64,000 nucleotides of DNA from Sphingomonas aerolata (GTDB lineage Bacteria > Pseudomonadota > Alphaproteobacteria > Sphingomonadales > Sphingomonadaceae), in NCBI RefSeq assembly GCF_003046295.1, contig NZ_PZZN01000003.1, forward strand, positions 434,001 to 498,000. The letters are read 5' to 3'. Positions 42,470-51,240 of this stretch are shown here, piece after piece (positions within the stretch are counted from its first letter, which is position 1; every line of letters begins with the position of its first letter). The notes beneath the pieces were generated by a model, which was not told where the DNA came from, did not search any database, and saw nothing but the letters and a program-made list of their open reading frames with translations. The position numbers and the translations under genes were made by a program.

Positions 42470-42910
42470 CTACGCGCTGAATTCGGGCCCCTCTTTGTTT
42501 AGGTAGAACGCGTGGGGGTCGTAGATGGGCCGCTGGGCAGGGCGCGCCTGCCGCGGAGGCGGGCGCTTCGAAACGTCGGGGACCGAGTCGGGCAGGGTAG
42601 GAGCGCCTCCTCCGAACCGTATCCGGATGTAAGCACCGCTCCCGTGCATCGCCTGGAAGACGGCGATAGCCTCGCCTTCCTTCATCCGCTTGCCTATAAG
42701 CGGCGCGCGCTCGGCGCTTACATAGCCCAGCTGGGTGCCGCGATCGCTGAAGATGGCGACGGCGTTCTCGTCATAGGGGTTGGTCGGCTCGAGGCGCAGC
42801 TCGACCGCGTCGCCAGGCGCGCAGAGCATGCACTCCATACGCCGGTTGCTCTTGCTCTTGTCCTCGTTCGGAAAGTCGATGCCGACAATCGAGGTGGTCA
42901 GGTCGTTCAT
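42470..42910 (-). CDS. HIRAN-domain protein, copy B
   Basis: 146 residues, differing from copy A at about a dozen positions, mostly in the tail (VPDVSKR, LNKEGPEFSA). Same domain layout. Likely a recent duplicate. Confidence 0.85.
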   Translation of the reverse strand: MNDLTTSIVGIDFPNEDKSKSNRRMECMLCAPGDAVELRLEPTNPYDENAVAIFSDRGTQLGYVSAERAPLIGKRMKEGEAIAVFQAMHGSGAYIRIRFGGGAPTLPDSVPDVSKRPPPRQARPAQRPIYDPHAFYLNKEGPEFSA

Positions 42911-42994
42911 GGCGGTGATGTTACGTTTTGCCCGGCGTGTCGTAAGGTCTATCCTATCCAGGCCTACCGACGACTCGACGGTAACGGAGTTAAA

Positions 42995-43126
42995 ATGAAC
43001 GATCCTAGGACATGGTTTCAGCCAAAGGTTGTTGGCATAGGATGGACGCCGCGAACGTGGGAGGGTTGGGCGCTCATTGCGGCCGTGATTGCTGTTGGAG
43101 CACTCGTCGGAAGGCTGGACCCTTAA
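42995..43126 (+). CDS. Small single-span membrane protein
   Basis: 43 residues: RTWFQPKVVGIGWTPRTWEGW, then one hydrophobic helix (split here at WEGWALIAAV). GGAG five bases upstream of ATG 42995. The pattern GxGWxPxTWxGW is common in tiny sphingomonad membrane proteins, from memory. Confidence 0.6.
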   Translation: MNDPRTWFQPKVVGIGWTPRTWEGWALIAAVIAVGALVGRLDP

Positions 43127-43189
43127 AGCCGCTTATTGCGCTGTGCAGATAGTTTGCCCGGCTCGGCCGCTGACGCATAGCCATGCTCG

Positions 43190-43369
43190 ATGATGAGTGA
43201 TCGAGAAGTGTGGCTGAAGGCGTGGGCGGTCATCGAGACACATGGCCCGCGAGAATCCGCGCCCGTCGTTGCTATGCTGCTTGATATAATGGGTGATGAT
43301 CCAGACAACTACGATTGGGCGCGCGTCGCTAAAGCTGTCGACGCGATCAACGAAGGGCCGTTGCAGTAG
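43190..43369 (+). CDS. Small protein of the REVW family, copy B
   Basis: 59 residues: MMSDREVWLKAWAVIETHG, later DWARVAKAVDAINEG. Clear paralog of the products at 40843 and 46815. Confidence 0.6.
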   Translation: MMSDREVWLKAWAVIETHGPRESAPVVAMLLDIMGDDPDNYDWARVAKAVDAINEGPLQ

Positions 43370-43799
43370 TGTGGCGTAACGAACGCCTTTGATTGGTCAT
43401 ATGGTAGGCGGTCTGTCTAAGACTGCGTACAACGCTATGTAAAAGGCAGTGAAACCCTTGGCCTTGCTCATCGGCTTGCACTGATGAGATGCCGGTAGAG
43501 ATATGACGCGATCGCGAACGCAAAAAATGCCCGGCTCGGAAAGCCGGGCATTTTTAACTCCAGCCGTTGTAAGGTTCACCATTGTCTTAGTCACGGACTT
43601 GTTTACACCCTGCGGGATGTGTCAATGATGACAATAGTTATTACGAGGCTGATGACAATGTTACCCGCGGATGGGCTTGCCGATTGGCCAGTAGCGCATT
43701 TGAACCCCCAAAGTTAAAAGTGCTCGTCTTTCGACAAGGGGATTTATGCATTAGAACTGTTGAGTAATTGCGACTTCATGCGGTTAAAGTCGATTAACT
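43370..43799. other. Gap without supported gene
   Basis: 430 bases holding only the strong terminator at 43523-43555. An open frame on the minus strand starts inside that hairpin and is rejected. Confidence 0.5.
43523..43555. terminator. Bidirectional rho-independent terminator
   Basis: AAAAATGCCCGGCT and AGCCGGGCATTTTT pair perfectly around CGGAA, giving T-runs on both strands. Confidence 0.85.
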
Positions 43800-44103
43800 G
43801 CAAAATTTTGCTGCCGATGCTGCCCGCGCGTTGCTGACTTCGGTATATGCGCCCGCTCGACGCAGCTGCCGCACAATGCCGTTGAATGAGGCCGTCACAC
43901 TCTCCCTCCGACCGATTTCGTTATCCTGCTGCGCGCCCTTCCAAACATCACGACGGACCAGCGCTTGGGGCAGTGATGCCCGAGACAGCGCAGGGCGGAG
44001 CGGACCGCTGGTGTGTCTACGCGACCGTTAGCTGTCTCACCGAGCGTGGCTCGGAGGCTTGGACCACCAGGCCTGTGCATCGGATACTGCTGAGATCCAG
44101 ACA
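43800..44103 (-). pseudogene. Frameshifted copy of the 93-residue ORF
   Basis: ETANGRVDTPAVR, CLGHHCPKRW and VVMF are read in one frame; then KGAQQDNEIGR, TASFNGIVRQLRRAGAY follow in another. The copy at 41.0 kb has TTTTGG where this has TTTGG at about 43958, so a single-base deletion broke the frame. Confidence 0.65.
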
Positions 44104-44196
44104 ACGTCGCTATGCCCTTAAGATAAATCGCATAATCGATCTATAATATGATACGTTAGACCATTCAGGCACCTGCGGCTTGACGATAGGAGATGG

Positions 44197-44394
44197 ATGG
44201 TCGTCGTACTGGATACTGAGTGCTTTACCGCGACGCCTTGGAAAAGCTGCGTTCGGCTCGAAGGAGCAGGAGTCACGCTGACCCTTTCCCCCGCAGCGGC
44301 CATCAAACTCGCGGATTCGCTTATAGACGCGAGCGCCGTGGCCCTAGGGCAGGTGGCAATGAAGGAAGCTGGGCTGCGACTTAAGCCTGACTGA
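44197..44394 (+). CDS. Small protein, paralog of the one at 38.9 kb
   Basis: 65 residues from ATG 44197 with AGGAGA upstream. Pattern RLEGAGVTLTLSPAAAIKLADSL, here split by family conservation as described for the 38.9-kb gene. Confidence 0.6.
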   Translation: MVVVLDTECFTATPWKSCVRLEGAGVTLTLSPAAAIKLADSLIDASAVALGQVAMKEAGLRLKPD

Positions 44395-44619
44395 ATGTGA
44401 TTACACTTGAAAGTTCACCGTATGAACTGATCGTTGGGTCTCGCGCTGCAGCTGTTGCACTGGCTGTATATGGTGCGAAGGTGTGCGTTGCAAAATGCTA
44501 GAACGGGTCAACCACAACAGGTGTCGCGCCTCTGAAGCAGGCTTGTGTAAAGCCCCGCTTTCCATTTCGCTTTGACGAAGGCACTTATTATTAGTTCATC
44601 ATATTCGTGTTGATTGTCA

Positions 44620-45582
44620 CTAGGTTGCCGTAGACTTCTTGATCGACTTTGCTTCGTACATAATCTTATCGGCAATTCGGATGGCCTGCTCAAAGTCGCT
44701 TCCTGTGGCAGCGCCTAAGCTACACGTCGCACGCCACTGTGAGGTTTCCAGCGCAGCTATCAGCGCCTGATGGATGCTGCTAGACTTTCGCTCACCCGCG
44801 GCCTCGTCTCTAACTGTTAAGCAAAACGCAAATTCATCACCGCCAAGGCGAGCAGTAATATCGTAAGGCCGAACGGACGCGCTGAGTGCATGGGCGACGA
44901 TACGCAGCACCTCATCGCCTGCGGCATGTCCATACTGGTCGTTTACCGCCTTAAATCCATCCAAGTCTATCACGCCACACAATAGGATCCTGCGATCTCG
45001 AGCAGCCGAAGACTCCTGTCGCTTGCCCTCACGTTGAAAGGACCTTCGGTTGCCCAGCCCCGTGAGTGGGTCCATCAACGCGTTCCTGCTCTCGTGGTCG
45101 AACGCTCGACGGAAGGCACTCACGAGGAGGATTATAAAGATCACTCCGAGGACAAGCATCGAGGCATTCCAAACAGCCGCTGCGGCAGTAATAGAGGTTG
45201 CCCTAGCTGACAGTTGATCGGCGAAGCCACTTAAATGAAGCGTTGTGACGATTGCCGAGGTGCCGGCTATGAGGCCAGCGATCCGTCCGAAGCACCAAGT
45301 CGTTAAACATAGTGGAACAAGGTAAGCTGAGTTCAACGAGTAGAGCGGGCCCGTCACAGCATCGAGTACAAAAAGACTCGCCCAAATCGGCGCGATCCAT
45401 GCGAGAGCGGACATAGGGCTTAAGCGTGCAGACTTTCGCATTACGCTTTCCAGCAGCGTTGTTTCAGCGCTGCGGCGAGCCTTTAATGGAAAACTATCAA
45501 ATCTAGCTGCTTTCCGTCGAGCTGTGCGCGCGCCCATGTCAGCGGGTATTTTCCGTTCAGCGCCGGTCGCCCGATCCGTCAT
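44620..45582 (-). CDS. Membrane GGDEF diguanylate cyclase
   Basis: 320 residues. About four membrane segments (about 55-165), an MASE-like sensory region, then GGDEF domain from about 170 with DPLTGLGNRR, a perfect RLGGDEF active site (about 256) and an RPYD inhibitory I-site five residues before it, so it should make c-di-GMP and be product-inhibited. ATG 45582 overlaps the Crp/Fnr gene stop (ATGA): a two-gene operon. Confidence 0.9.
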   Translation of the reverse strand: MTDRATGAERKIPADMGARTARRKAARFDSFPLKARRSAETTLLESVMRKSARLSPMSALAWIAPIWASLFVLDAVTGPLYSLNSAYLVPLCLTTWCFGRIAGLIAGTSAIVTTLHLSGFADQLSARATSITAAAAVWNASMLVLGVIFIILLVSAFRRAFDHESRNALMDPLTGLGNRRSFQREGKRQESSAARDRRILLCGVIDLDGFKAVNDQYGHAAGDEVLRIVAHALSASVRPYDITARLGGDEFAFCLTVRDEAAGERKSSSIHQALIAALETSQWRATCSLGAATGSDFEQAIRIADKIMYEAKSIKKSTAT

Positions 45583-46304
45583 TGGGAATGTCCGAGTGCA
45601 GCGGCCTTCTGATCAAGTTGGAGGTAGCGACGGTTAAAGCCTGCTACGCTTTTGAGCTGGTCCCAGGCAGGAGACGAAATTAGGTGGCGGTCTTGCTCGA
45701 GAAGGCCGTCCTTTATCAGACCCTTGATCGTTCTGTTGACGTGAACCGCTGTCAATCCGACAGCATCGCCAATCTGTTGCTGCGTCAAAGGCAACCTAAA
45801 TGGCTGATCTTCTGCTAGCCGGCATGGATCAAGCCTACTCGCAAGCTCGCAGAACAGATGCGCTATCCGCGCTCGGGCATTACGGCGTCCGATATTCACA
45901 ATCCACTCGCGAGAAATTGAGGCCTCGATCAGAGCGCTTGCCATTATCGCATTTGAAATGATCGGGCGCTTGCAGGTCAAGTTGCGGATTAACGTCTCGT
46001 CTACCGCGGCTACCATACAGTGCGCTGTCGCCTGCACGCTGCAATCATTATACGCAAATTGCATATGCTGAATGTTAATTATGTCACCCGGTAGTCGAAA
46101 GCCGACAATCTGGCGAAATCCATCACTCGTAACTTTATATGCAATAGCAAAACCTGAAACAAGAACCTGAAATTCCGTAGACGTCGCGTCGTTCTTTACT
46201 ATATGTTTGCCAGGATTGTAGAAATGTAACGAAAGGGGAAGCGCGACTATCGCCGCACAATCATCCTCTGCCAAGGCTGTGTTTAAAGCAAACTTCTCGA
46301 GCAT
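45579..46304 (-). CDS. Crp/Fnr family regulator coupled to the GGDEF gene
   Basis: 241 residues from ATG 46304. Sensor domain, then SREWIVNIGRRNARARIAHLF, and winged helix LTQQQIGDAVGLTAVHVNRTIKGL. Closest in the window to the regulator at 29.2 kb. Start uncertain: TTG 46334 has AGGA upstream, and the frame runs to GTG 46415. Lower GC than chromosomal neighbours. Confidence 0.82.
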   Translation of the reverse strand: MLEKFALNTALAEDDCAAIVALPLSLHFYNPGKHIVKNDATSTEFQVLVSGFAIAYKVTSDGFRQIVGFRLPGDIINIQHMQFAYNDCSVQATAHCMVAAVDETLIRNLTCKRPIISNAIMASALIEASISREWIVNIGRRNARARIAHLFCELASRLDPCRLAEDQPFRLPLTQQQIGDAVGLTAVHVNRTIKGLIKDGLLEQDRHLISSPAWDQLKSVAGFNRRYLQLDQKAAALGHSQ

Positions 46305-46523
46305 CGGCGAAAGCGGGGCACCAAAGGTCTGCAAAAACTGTCCTAACAGAATGCGTGCAAGACCACGCGCACCTAAATTCGACGTCTCAATTTCGCGTCT
46401 CGTTGTACCTAGCACGTACTAACGGTCTATGAACGAAGTAAATGTGCCTCAAAACGACACCATATCCTATGAGTAATTTCAGGCCGCGACGCAGGGCTCG
46501 AAGCGTCATTCTGAGGCCCTGTC

Positions 46524-46628
46524 ATGGAGACGCTGCTTAAAGCTTACGAAATACTTCGTCACGACGACTGGGCGCTCCACTGCTGCGCTGGACGCTATGC
46601 AGAACGTGTCTTGGCTCGCGGGGCGTGA
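46524..46628 (+). CDS. Possible 34-residue peptide
   Basis: ATG 46524 with GAGG eight bases upstream; contains WALHCCAGRYAERVLARG. No homology recognised; could be chance. Confidence 0.3.
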   Translation: METLLKAYEILRHDDWALHCCAGRYAERVLARGA

Positions 46629-46668
46629 TGCCTTGCCTGGAGTGGGCAACCGCGCATAGTCCTAGGAT

Positions 46669-46818
46669 ATGACTACACCGTCAGTGCATCCAGATGTCAT
46701 CAAGTTCCTCGATGACCGTAGTTCGCTAAAGGCATACGAGCAAATCGATAGGAATGACGGCGATACGATAACGGACACGCTGACGATCGAGATTAGGCGG
46801 CGTAAGCCCGGGCTATGA
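46669..46818 (+). CDS. Small 49-residue protein coupled to a REVW gene
   Basis: Reads TTPSVHPDVIKFLDDRSS and ends IEIRRRKPGL; its TGA overlaps the ATG at 46815 of the following gene, which supports translation. Unknown function. Confidence 0.4.
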   Translation: MTTPSVHPDVIKFLDDRSSLKAYEQIDRNDGDTITDTLTIEIRRRKPGL

Positions 46819-46994
46819 TGAGCACTCGAGAAGTTTGGCTTAAGGCGATGACGATCGTCGAGGCACGTAGATTATTTGTATCAGAGCCGATGGTCGATAC
46901 CTTGCTGCAGATCGTGGGCCCCGAAGCCGAGATCGGCGATTGGGCGCGTGTTGCTGCCGCTGTCGACACGATTAACAACGGGCGGATGCATTAA
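46815..46994 (+). CDS. Small protein of the REVW family, copy C
   Basis: 59 residues: MMSTREVWLKAMTIVEARR, later DWARVAAAVDTINNG. Third member of the family in the window. Confidence 0.6.
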   Translation: MMSTREVWLKAMTIVEARRLFVSEPMVDTLLQIVGPEAEIGDWARVAAAVDTINNGRMH

Positions 46995-47148
46995 CCCGAC
47001 CCGTGGAACGATCGTTCATAAAGCGCTGCCGTAGCAACTGTGTCATAACGAGAACCTGCAAGGGGCGGTGGGCCTTTGCAATGCGCCACGAGACGAGCTT
47101 AAACCCGGACATAACCAGATCTTAGCGACCCTGACGGACGATAGCCCC

Positions 47149-47511
47149 ATGAACACCTATCGCCGCTCGATGGCTAATGCCGGCAACAATCCGCTCGATC
47201 GGCGGTGCTCAAACCGAACGGGCATGAGTCATCCGGCCGTACTTATAACGTCTCTTGGAGATAAGCATTCGGCAATCATTCAAAACGTGTCTACCCTGGG
47301 CTTCAAGATCCGCCCAAAATACGGGGTCACTGTCGGACGGTTTCTCTCAATCGATATACCGGGGCTCGCTACGTACTCGGGCTGGGTAGCGTGGTCTTAT
47401 CGCGATCAATTCGGGCTTGACGTGGCCAACGCTATTCCGGAGCCAGTTATTAAACACATCATCGCGATGGCCGTACAGGCAGGCGAAGGTCCAGCCCCAA
47501 GCTTTTCCTGA
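47149..47511 (+). CDS. PilZ-like protein
   Basis: 120 residues from ATG 47149. Pattern HPAVLIT, HSAIIQNVSTLGFKIRP, VGRFLSIDIPGLATYSGWVAW, FGLDV fits a PilZ beta barrel; the N-terminal RxxxR motif may be the DRRCSNR stretch. PilZ domains bind c-di-GMP, which fits the GGDEF gene 1.6 kb away, though direct linkage is inference. Confidence 0.65.
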   Translation: MNTYRRSMANAGNNPLDRRCSNRTGMSHPAVLITSLGDKHSAIIQNVSTLGFKIRPKYGVTVGRFLSIDIPGLATYSGWVAWSYRDQFGLDVANAIPEPVIKHIIAMAVQAGEGPAPSFS

Positions 47512-47970
47512 AAATTGAACGGGCGTCGCCGCAGGGATGGATGCGACCGCCGCTGATCGGTGGCGTCAGAGCCCGAGGTGTATCCGCATAAACCGGGCGA
47601 AGCGTGGAGAGACGCCATAGCCGACGGAAGTTACCAGGATAATGGCGATTGGGAGGCCCCAAACGATGGCGAGTACGCCGTACAGAATCATCATGCACAA
47701 AGGATGGCAGAATTACTGCCCGCGACTAGTCTCAGTTTTACCCTTAGAGCGAATGTGTCTCGATCCTGATCAGTGCTTACGACGTTGTAGCATTTCGAGG
47801 GCCGGTGCGGGGGCATCTAGAACCTGCACATCCGCAACACGTGCAGCAGGAGACTTAGTAATTAAACCGCCCAACCTGGCCAAGGAGGGCTACGATGCCT
47901 GAAGACGGAGGTGTTAATAGCCAGGCGAATGCCGTTGCTTATCGGCTGCATTGCCCGAAAAGATTCTGGC
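47512..47970. other. Gap with at most one weak gene
   Basis: 459 bases. Apart from the minus-strand peptide at 47566-47694 I see no supported gene; plus-strand frames lack ribosome sites and family features. Confidence 0.4.
47566..47694 (-). CDS. Possible 42-residue membrane peptide
   Basis: MMILYGVLAIVWGLPIAII then VTSVGYG: one clear membrane span and a basic tail. Similar one-span peptides are common in this lineage, but there is no ribosome site before ATG 47694. Confidence 0.3.
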   Translation of the reverse strand: MMILYGVLAIVWGLPIAIILVTSVGYGVSPRFARFMRIHLGL

Positions 47971-47973
47971 TCA

Positions 47974-48090
47974 ATGGACATCGATCGTACGCGGTTTATC
48001 GTTGACCGGACCAGATATTCGATCTTTGGCGGTGGACGGCATAAGGAGCTCAACGTCGACCCTTACCTGGCGACCGATGCTGCGCCATCA
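47974..48090 (+). pseudogene. N-terminal half of a decayed zinc-ribbon copy
   Basis: RYSIFGGGRHKELNVDPYLATDAAPS matches the intact protein's DLICGCGRHKEVDVDAYP...AVPS (compare in short pieces), but its cysteines are lost and the match ends at about 48090. Confidence 0.6.
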
Positions 48091-48281
48091 CCGCATAGGC
48101 GTTTAAAGGCTAGGCTCGCCCCGGGGTACCTTTAGCCGCGTGGGCGGTTTTGTCCGTTAGGATCTGCGCGCTTAAAAAGCTAAAACTTGCCCTGACGGAC
48201 AACTTCCTAATGTTCCATTAACCTTCTTGTTTCCGTGAAAAGCCTTGGTTAGCTTGCAGCCAAAGGGTGAGGAGAATCGGC

Positions 48282-48917
48282 GTGAAGATGGTGAAATCAT
48301 TCGTGTGCGCTTTGTGCGCGACTTTAGCGACGGGCGTATCGGTACCTAGCGAAGCGGCTGTCATCGTTGCAAGCTTTTCTGGAAAGCTATCAGCTGCCCA
48401 GAATAACACGTATGACGATCCCTCATTTCCGTCGTCCGACTTTTTTAAGATAGGGCAGGCCTTCTCGGGAAGCTTTTCGTACGATACCGATAAGCCGGTC
48501 GAACAGTACGGCGATTTTGCATCTTTAGACCTGCAGACGTTTAATATTATTATCGGCGATATGGACTTTTCAGACCGCTTTATCCCGCGTCAAACTGGAC
48601 GTTCGGTTGATGGCGGGGTTGAATTTCTTGCTGGTGGCGCGAGCCAAGGGGGTGGCACCTCCGTCAGCCTCAATCTAAGCTCATTCTTCGGAAGCTATCC
48701 GACCGCTAACGAACTGAATGGAAAAACAGCTAGCTTTTTCTACGCTGATTACTTCCCGCTTGGGGGAGTGGTTTCGGGCGACGCTCTTATAAGCGTTGAG
48801 GGTGCCACGAGCCCGGTACCTGAACCAGCAACGTGGCTTTTTATGGTCGCTGGATTTGGGATGGTCGGGTACGCAATGCGGCGGCGCTCCATCTTGTTTG
48901 CGCCATCGATCGCCTAG
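48282..48917 (+). CDS. Exported PEPxxWA-CTERM sorting-domain protein
   Basis: 211 residues from GTG 48282 with AGGAGA upstream (ATG 48288 possible). Signal peptide ending SEAAV, a beta-rich Ser/Gly body, and the C-terminal sorting signal VPEPATWLFMVAGFGMVGYA followed by RRR. In the family these are exported surface or extracellular-matrix proteins processed by an exosortase. Followed by a terminator. Confidence 0.85.
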   Translation: MKMVKSFVCALCATLATGVSVPSEAAVIVASFSGKLSAAQNNTYDDPSFPSSDFFKIGQAFSGSFSYDTDKPVEQYGDFASLDLQTFNIIIGDMDFSDRFIPRQTGRSVDGGVEFLAGGASQGGGTSVSLNLSSFFGSYPTANELNGKTASFFYADYFPLGGVVSGDALISVEGATSPVPEPATWLFMVAGFGMVGYAMRRRSILFAPSIA

Positions 48918-49023
48918 CGTTGCAAGGCTACAATAAAGCAGGCAGGGTCCGCACCAAGGTGATCGCCGACCCTGCCCAAAAGCCCTACCTGCCCGGGGAC
49001 GAGGGGCTGCTGCTTCGCTGAAA

Positions 49024-49047
49024 CGCCCGGCTCTTTCGAACCGGGCG
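49024..49047 (+). terminator. Stem-loop after the PEP-CTERM gene
   Basis: CGCCCGG and CCGGGCG around CTCTTTCGAA. The same 24 bases recur at 53276-53299. Confidence 0.65.
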
Positions 49048-49280
49048 CCCTAATCACTTAATCGGCTTGTCGACGATCCAATAACGCATTTTCGGTCCCC
49101 TTCTAAGCTGATAGAAAACGCCGACCATCTCGGCGTAGCAAACGTTAAAAGGTTAATATTTCATTAATACTAATTGCTAGCAGTGTATTGACGTCCGTAC
49201 GACGATCCGGTGTCCTTATGCGGCAGGGTGCGCGATCTACAGTATAACTCTTCATGCGTTTGCGCCCCGCAGGTGCCGAC

Positions 49281-49430
49281 AACGTTCGGTGTGGGGAGTG
49301 CGGCAAGCGACCGAAGACCGCGCGCCCTGGGCGTCTGCACCGCGGCGCGGCGGGGTGAACGACGACGATCCGATCAATGAACCTTACCGAGGAGCGCTAC
49401 CTGCCAGGGGACGAGGCGCTACTGGACGGT
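49281..49430 (+). pseudogene. C-terminal half of a decayed zinc-ribbon copy
   Basis: NVRCGECGKRPKTARPGRLHRG then a stop (read in short pieces), and in the next frame LTEERYLPGDEALLD: the rest of the intact 42.1-kb gene, including its downstream sequence. Confidence 0.6.
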
Positions 49431-49935
49431 CGCGCTTCGGATCCGCCTCCCTATCATCGAATGTCGGGATGCCTAGCGTCGATCAGGGACCGGGGTCTAG
49501 GGCCGCGTCATCGCGGGGACCTGTCCCTAGACTGCTCTCATGCCTGGCAAAGCGCCGTCGAGATCCGCGCGCATCATGCCACCGAGCGCGATCGCCGCAG
49601 TGCGTCGCGTCATGTGGCAACGATAGGATATGAGATTGGAGGCCCGACCGGGCCTTGAACAATTAAGCAAAATCAACGGCTTGGTTTGCTAACCGCATCT
49701 AATTAGAATACCGCATTCTACCGTGTCACGCGCGTGTTGGCTAACCATGCACAGCCCATCTTTGATGCGGCCACGTTCTCCCAATCGATTATCCCCGATG
49801 GATTATGTGAACGAGGGAGGGGGTGAAGCGGTCAAGTCAAAAACATGCGATGCTGATAGCGCGGACGTAATCTCAATTTCGCCTTGAACCGCAGTAATCA
49901 ATTGTGATGATTGACGTCGGTAACATATAGCCAAG
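49431..49935. other. Gap without supported gene
   Basis: 505 bases. GC falls clearly from about 49660 onward, marking entry into lower-GC DNA. No gene supported. Confidence 0.45.
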
Positions 49936-49965
49936 ATTGCTGGCCCGTATCAATTTGAGCAAAGC

Positions 49966-50658
49966 TTGGTTTCTCGGCGGGGACAAACTTTGGACGGCAC
50001 TGCGGTAGACCAGGCTAAACGGCATCTGTCCCGCGCAGGCAGAGCGCGACAGGCGTTAAGTATAGCAAAGACGATCGAAGAGACTAGATCCGCTTGGAGT
50101 GACTTCCTTAATGCGGTCGCCGCTATTTATGAAATATTGAAGGTAGGCTCTGGAAAATATGGCAGTAGTGCCGGATGGTACGGCCGAGTCATAAAAGAAA
50201 GAAAGCAAGACGAGTTACTTCGATACCTTCATCACGCGCGCAACTCTGATTATCACGGGCTTGAAGAGGTAACCGGAGACAAGGGGCTAAGGGTTTTGCG
50301 TTTGATGCCTGACGGCACTTACGCAGGAGCAATGACGACTGACTCGGGTGATGGTGACCTATCAAGCTTTCGGTCTGGCGTAATCAATCCAGACGGAACA
50401 CAAACTATCATTACAACGCCAATAATTCAAACGAAGTTTGCGACACTCGTAGCCGTAACCGATGAACTACATGGAGACAGATTCGAAGTACCGACAAGAC
50501 ATTGGGGGGAAGATTACAATTTTCACGAGCCCATTAATGCCGCAGCAACTGCAACACCGTACCTAGAAGCTCTAGTGTGTGTTGCGGATGAGCTTAGCTT
50601 AGCTAAGCTTGGTCGCGTCGAGGTTAGAGGCATACGTCAAACCATTAAAGCGCGATAG
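49966..50658 (+). CDS. Hypothetical protein in lower-GC DNA
   Basis: 230 residues if TTG 49966 is the start; the frame is open from 49924 and codes plausibly from about 49936, where only ATT is available, so the start is unresolved. Soluble, helical N-terminal half (KTIEETRSAWSDFLNAVAAIYEILK, in short: a long helix), then YLHHARNSDYHGLEE, which has HEPN-like or Cthe-like helix character, and a beta-rich C-terminal half. Codon use is AT-richer than the neighbours, suggesting transfer. Not recognised. Confidence 0.65.
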   Translation: MVSRRGQTLDGTAVDQAKRHLSRAGRARQALSIAKTIEETRSAWSDFLNAVAAIYEILKVGSGKYGSSAGWYGRVIKERKQDELLRYLHHARNSDYHGLEEVTGDKGLRVLRLMPDGTYAGAMTTDSGDGDLSSFRSGVINPDGTQTIITTPIIQTKFATLVAVTDELHGDRFEVPTRHWGEDYNFHEPINAAATATPYLEALVCVADELSLAKLGRVEVRGIRQTIKAR

Positions 50659-50787
50659 CTAGCAGGTCCGTACCGGCGATTGGCCTTAGACACTATAGGA
50701 TAACTTTTTGATGTTACCTGCCCCGCGCACAAAAGATCGGCTTAGCTTGCTCTTTTCGTCATCTGATATTGGTGGTAGTTGGTTTCG

Positions 50788-51240
50788 ATGGTCAAAAGAC
50801 TTCGGATTAGCAGCGTCGGCGGCATCTTCAGCGCTGGCGGCCTATTTAAGGCCGTGATAGATCTAGTTAACTTTCCTGGTGACGTTGGTGACGCTTGGAA
50901 GCATATAGCGAGTACGCCGGGGCCATACGCGGCCGTGCTCGGTATTTGCTTGCTGGTGTGGGCTTTATTCTGGCCGGTACCCCGTGGTCACGATCAAATT
51001 GATGTGGTCGAAGAGGGAGAAGCTGTGCCTAATATCAAAAAGTTTGTGGGAAAAATGGGGGCCGTGACCTTACCGGAATCGCGTTCAACGCTGCTCCACC
51101 TTGATAGCGGATCGTCGGGAACGATCTCCGACGTGTTCATAGAGGGCGCATCTGGGTTCGATGACGGGCTTCACGCAAGCGGCGACGGATCTATCTCCAA
51201 GATTCACTTGAAGGACATCAAAGGAAATAAGGCGCAATAG
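50788..51240 (+). CDS. Hypothetical one-span membrane protein
   Basis: 150 residues from ATG 50788. One membrane helix (about residues 47-66: AAVLGICLLVWALFW) and a C-terminal soluble part with a right-handed repeat feel (SGTISDVFIEG, GDGSISKIHLKDI). Follows the 49.9-kb gene by 129 bases on the same strand. Confidence 0.6.
   Translation: MVKRLRISSVGGIFSAGGLFKAVIDLVNFPGDVGDAWKHIASTPGPYAAVLGICLLVWALFWPVPRGHDQIDVVEEGEAVPNIKKFVGKMGAVTLPESRSTLLHLDSGSSGTISDVFIEGASGFDDGLHASGDGSISKIHLKDIKGNKAQ

Noticed and set aside
43397..43594. 65-codon minus-strand frame
   Set aside because: Begins within the strong bidirectional terminator.
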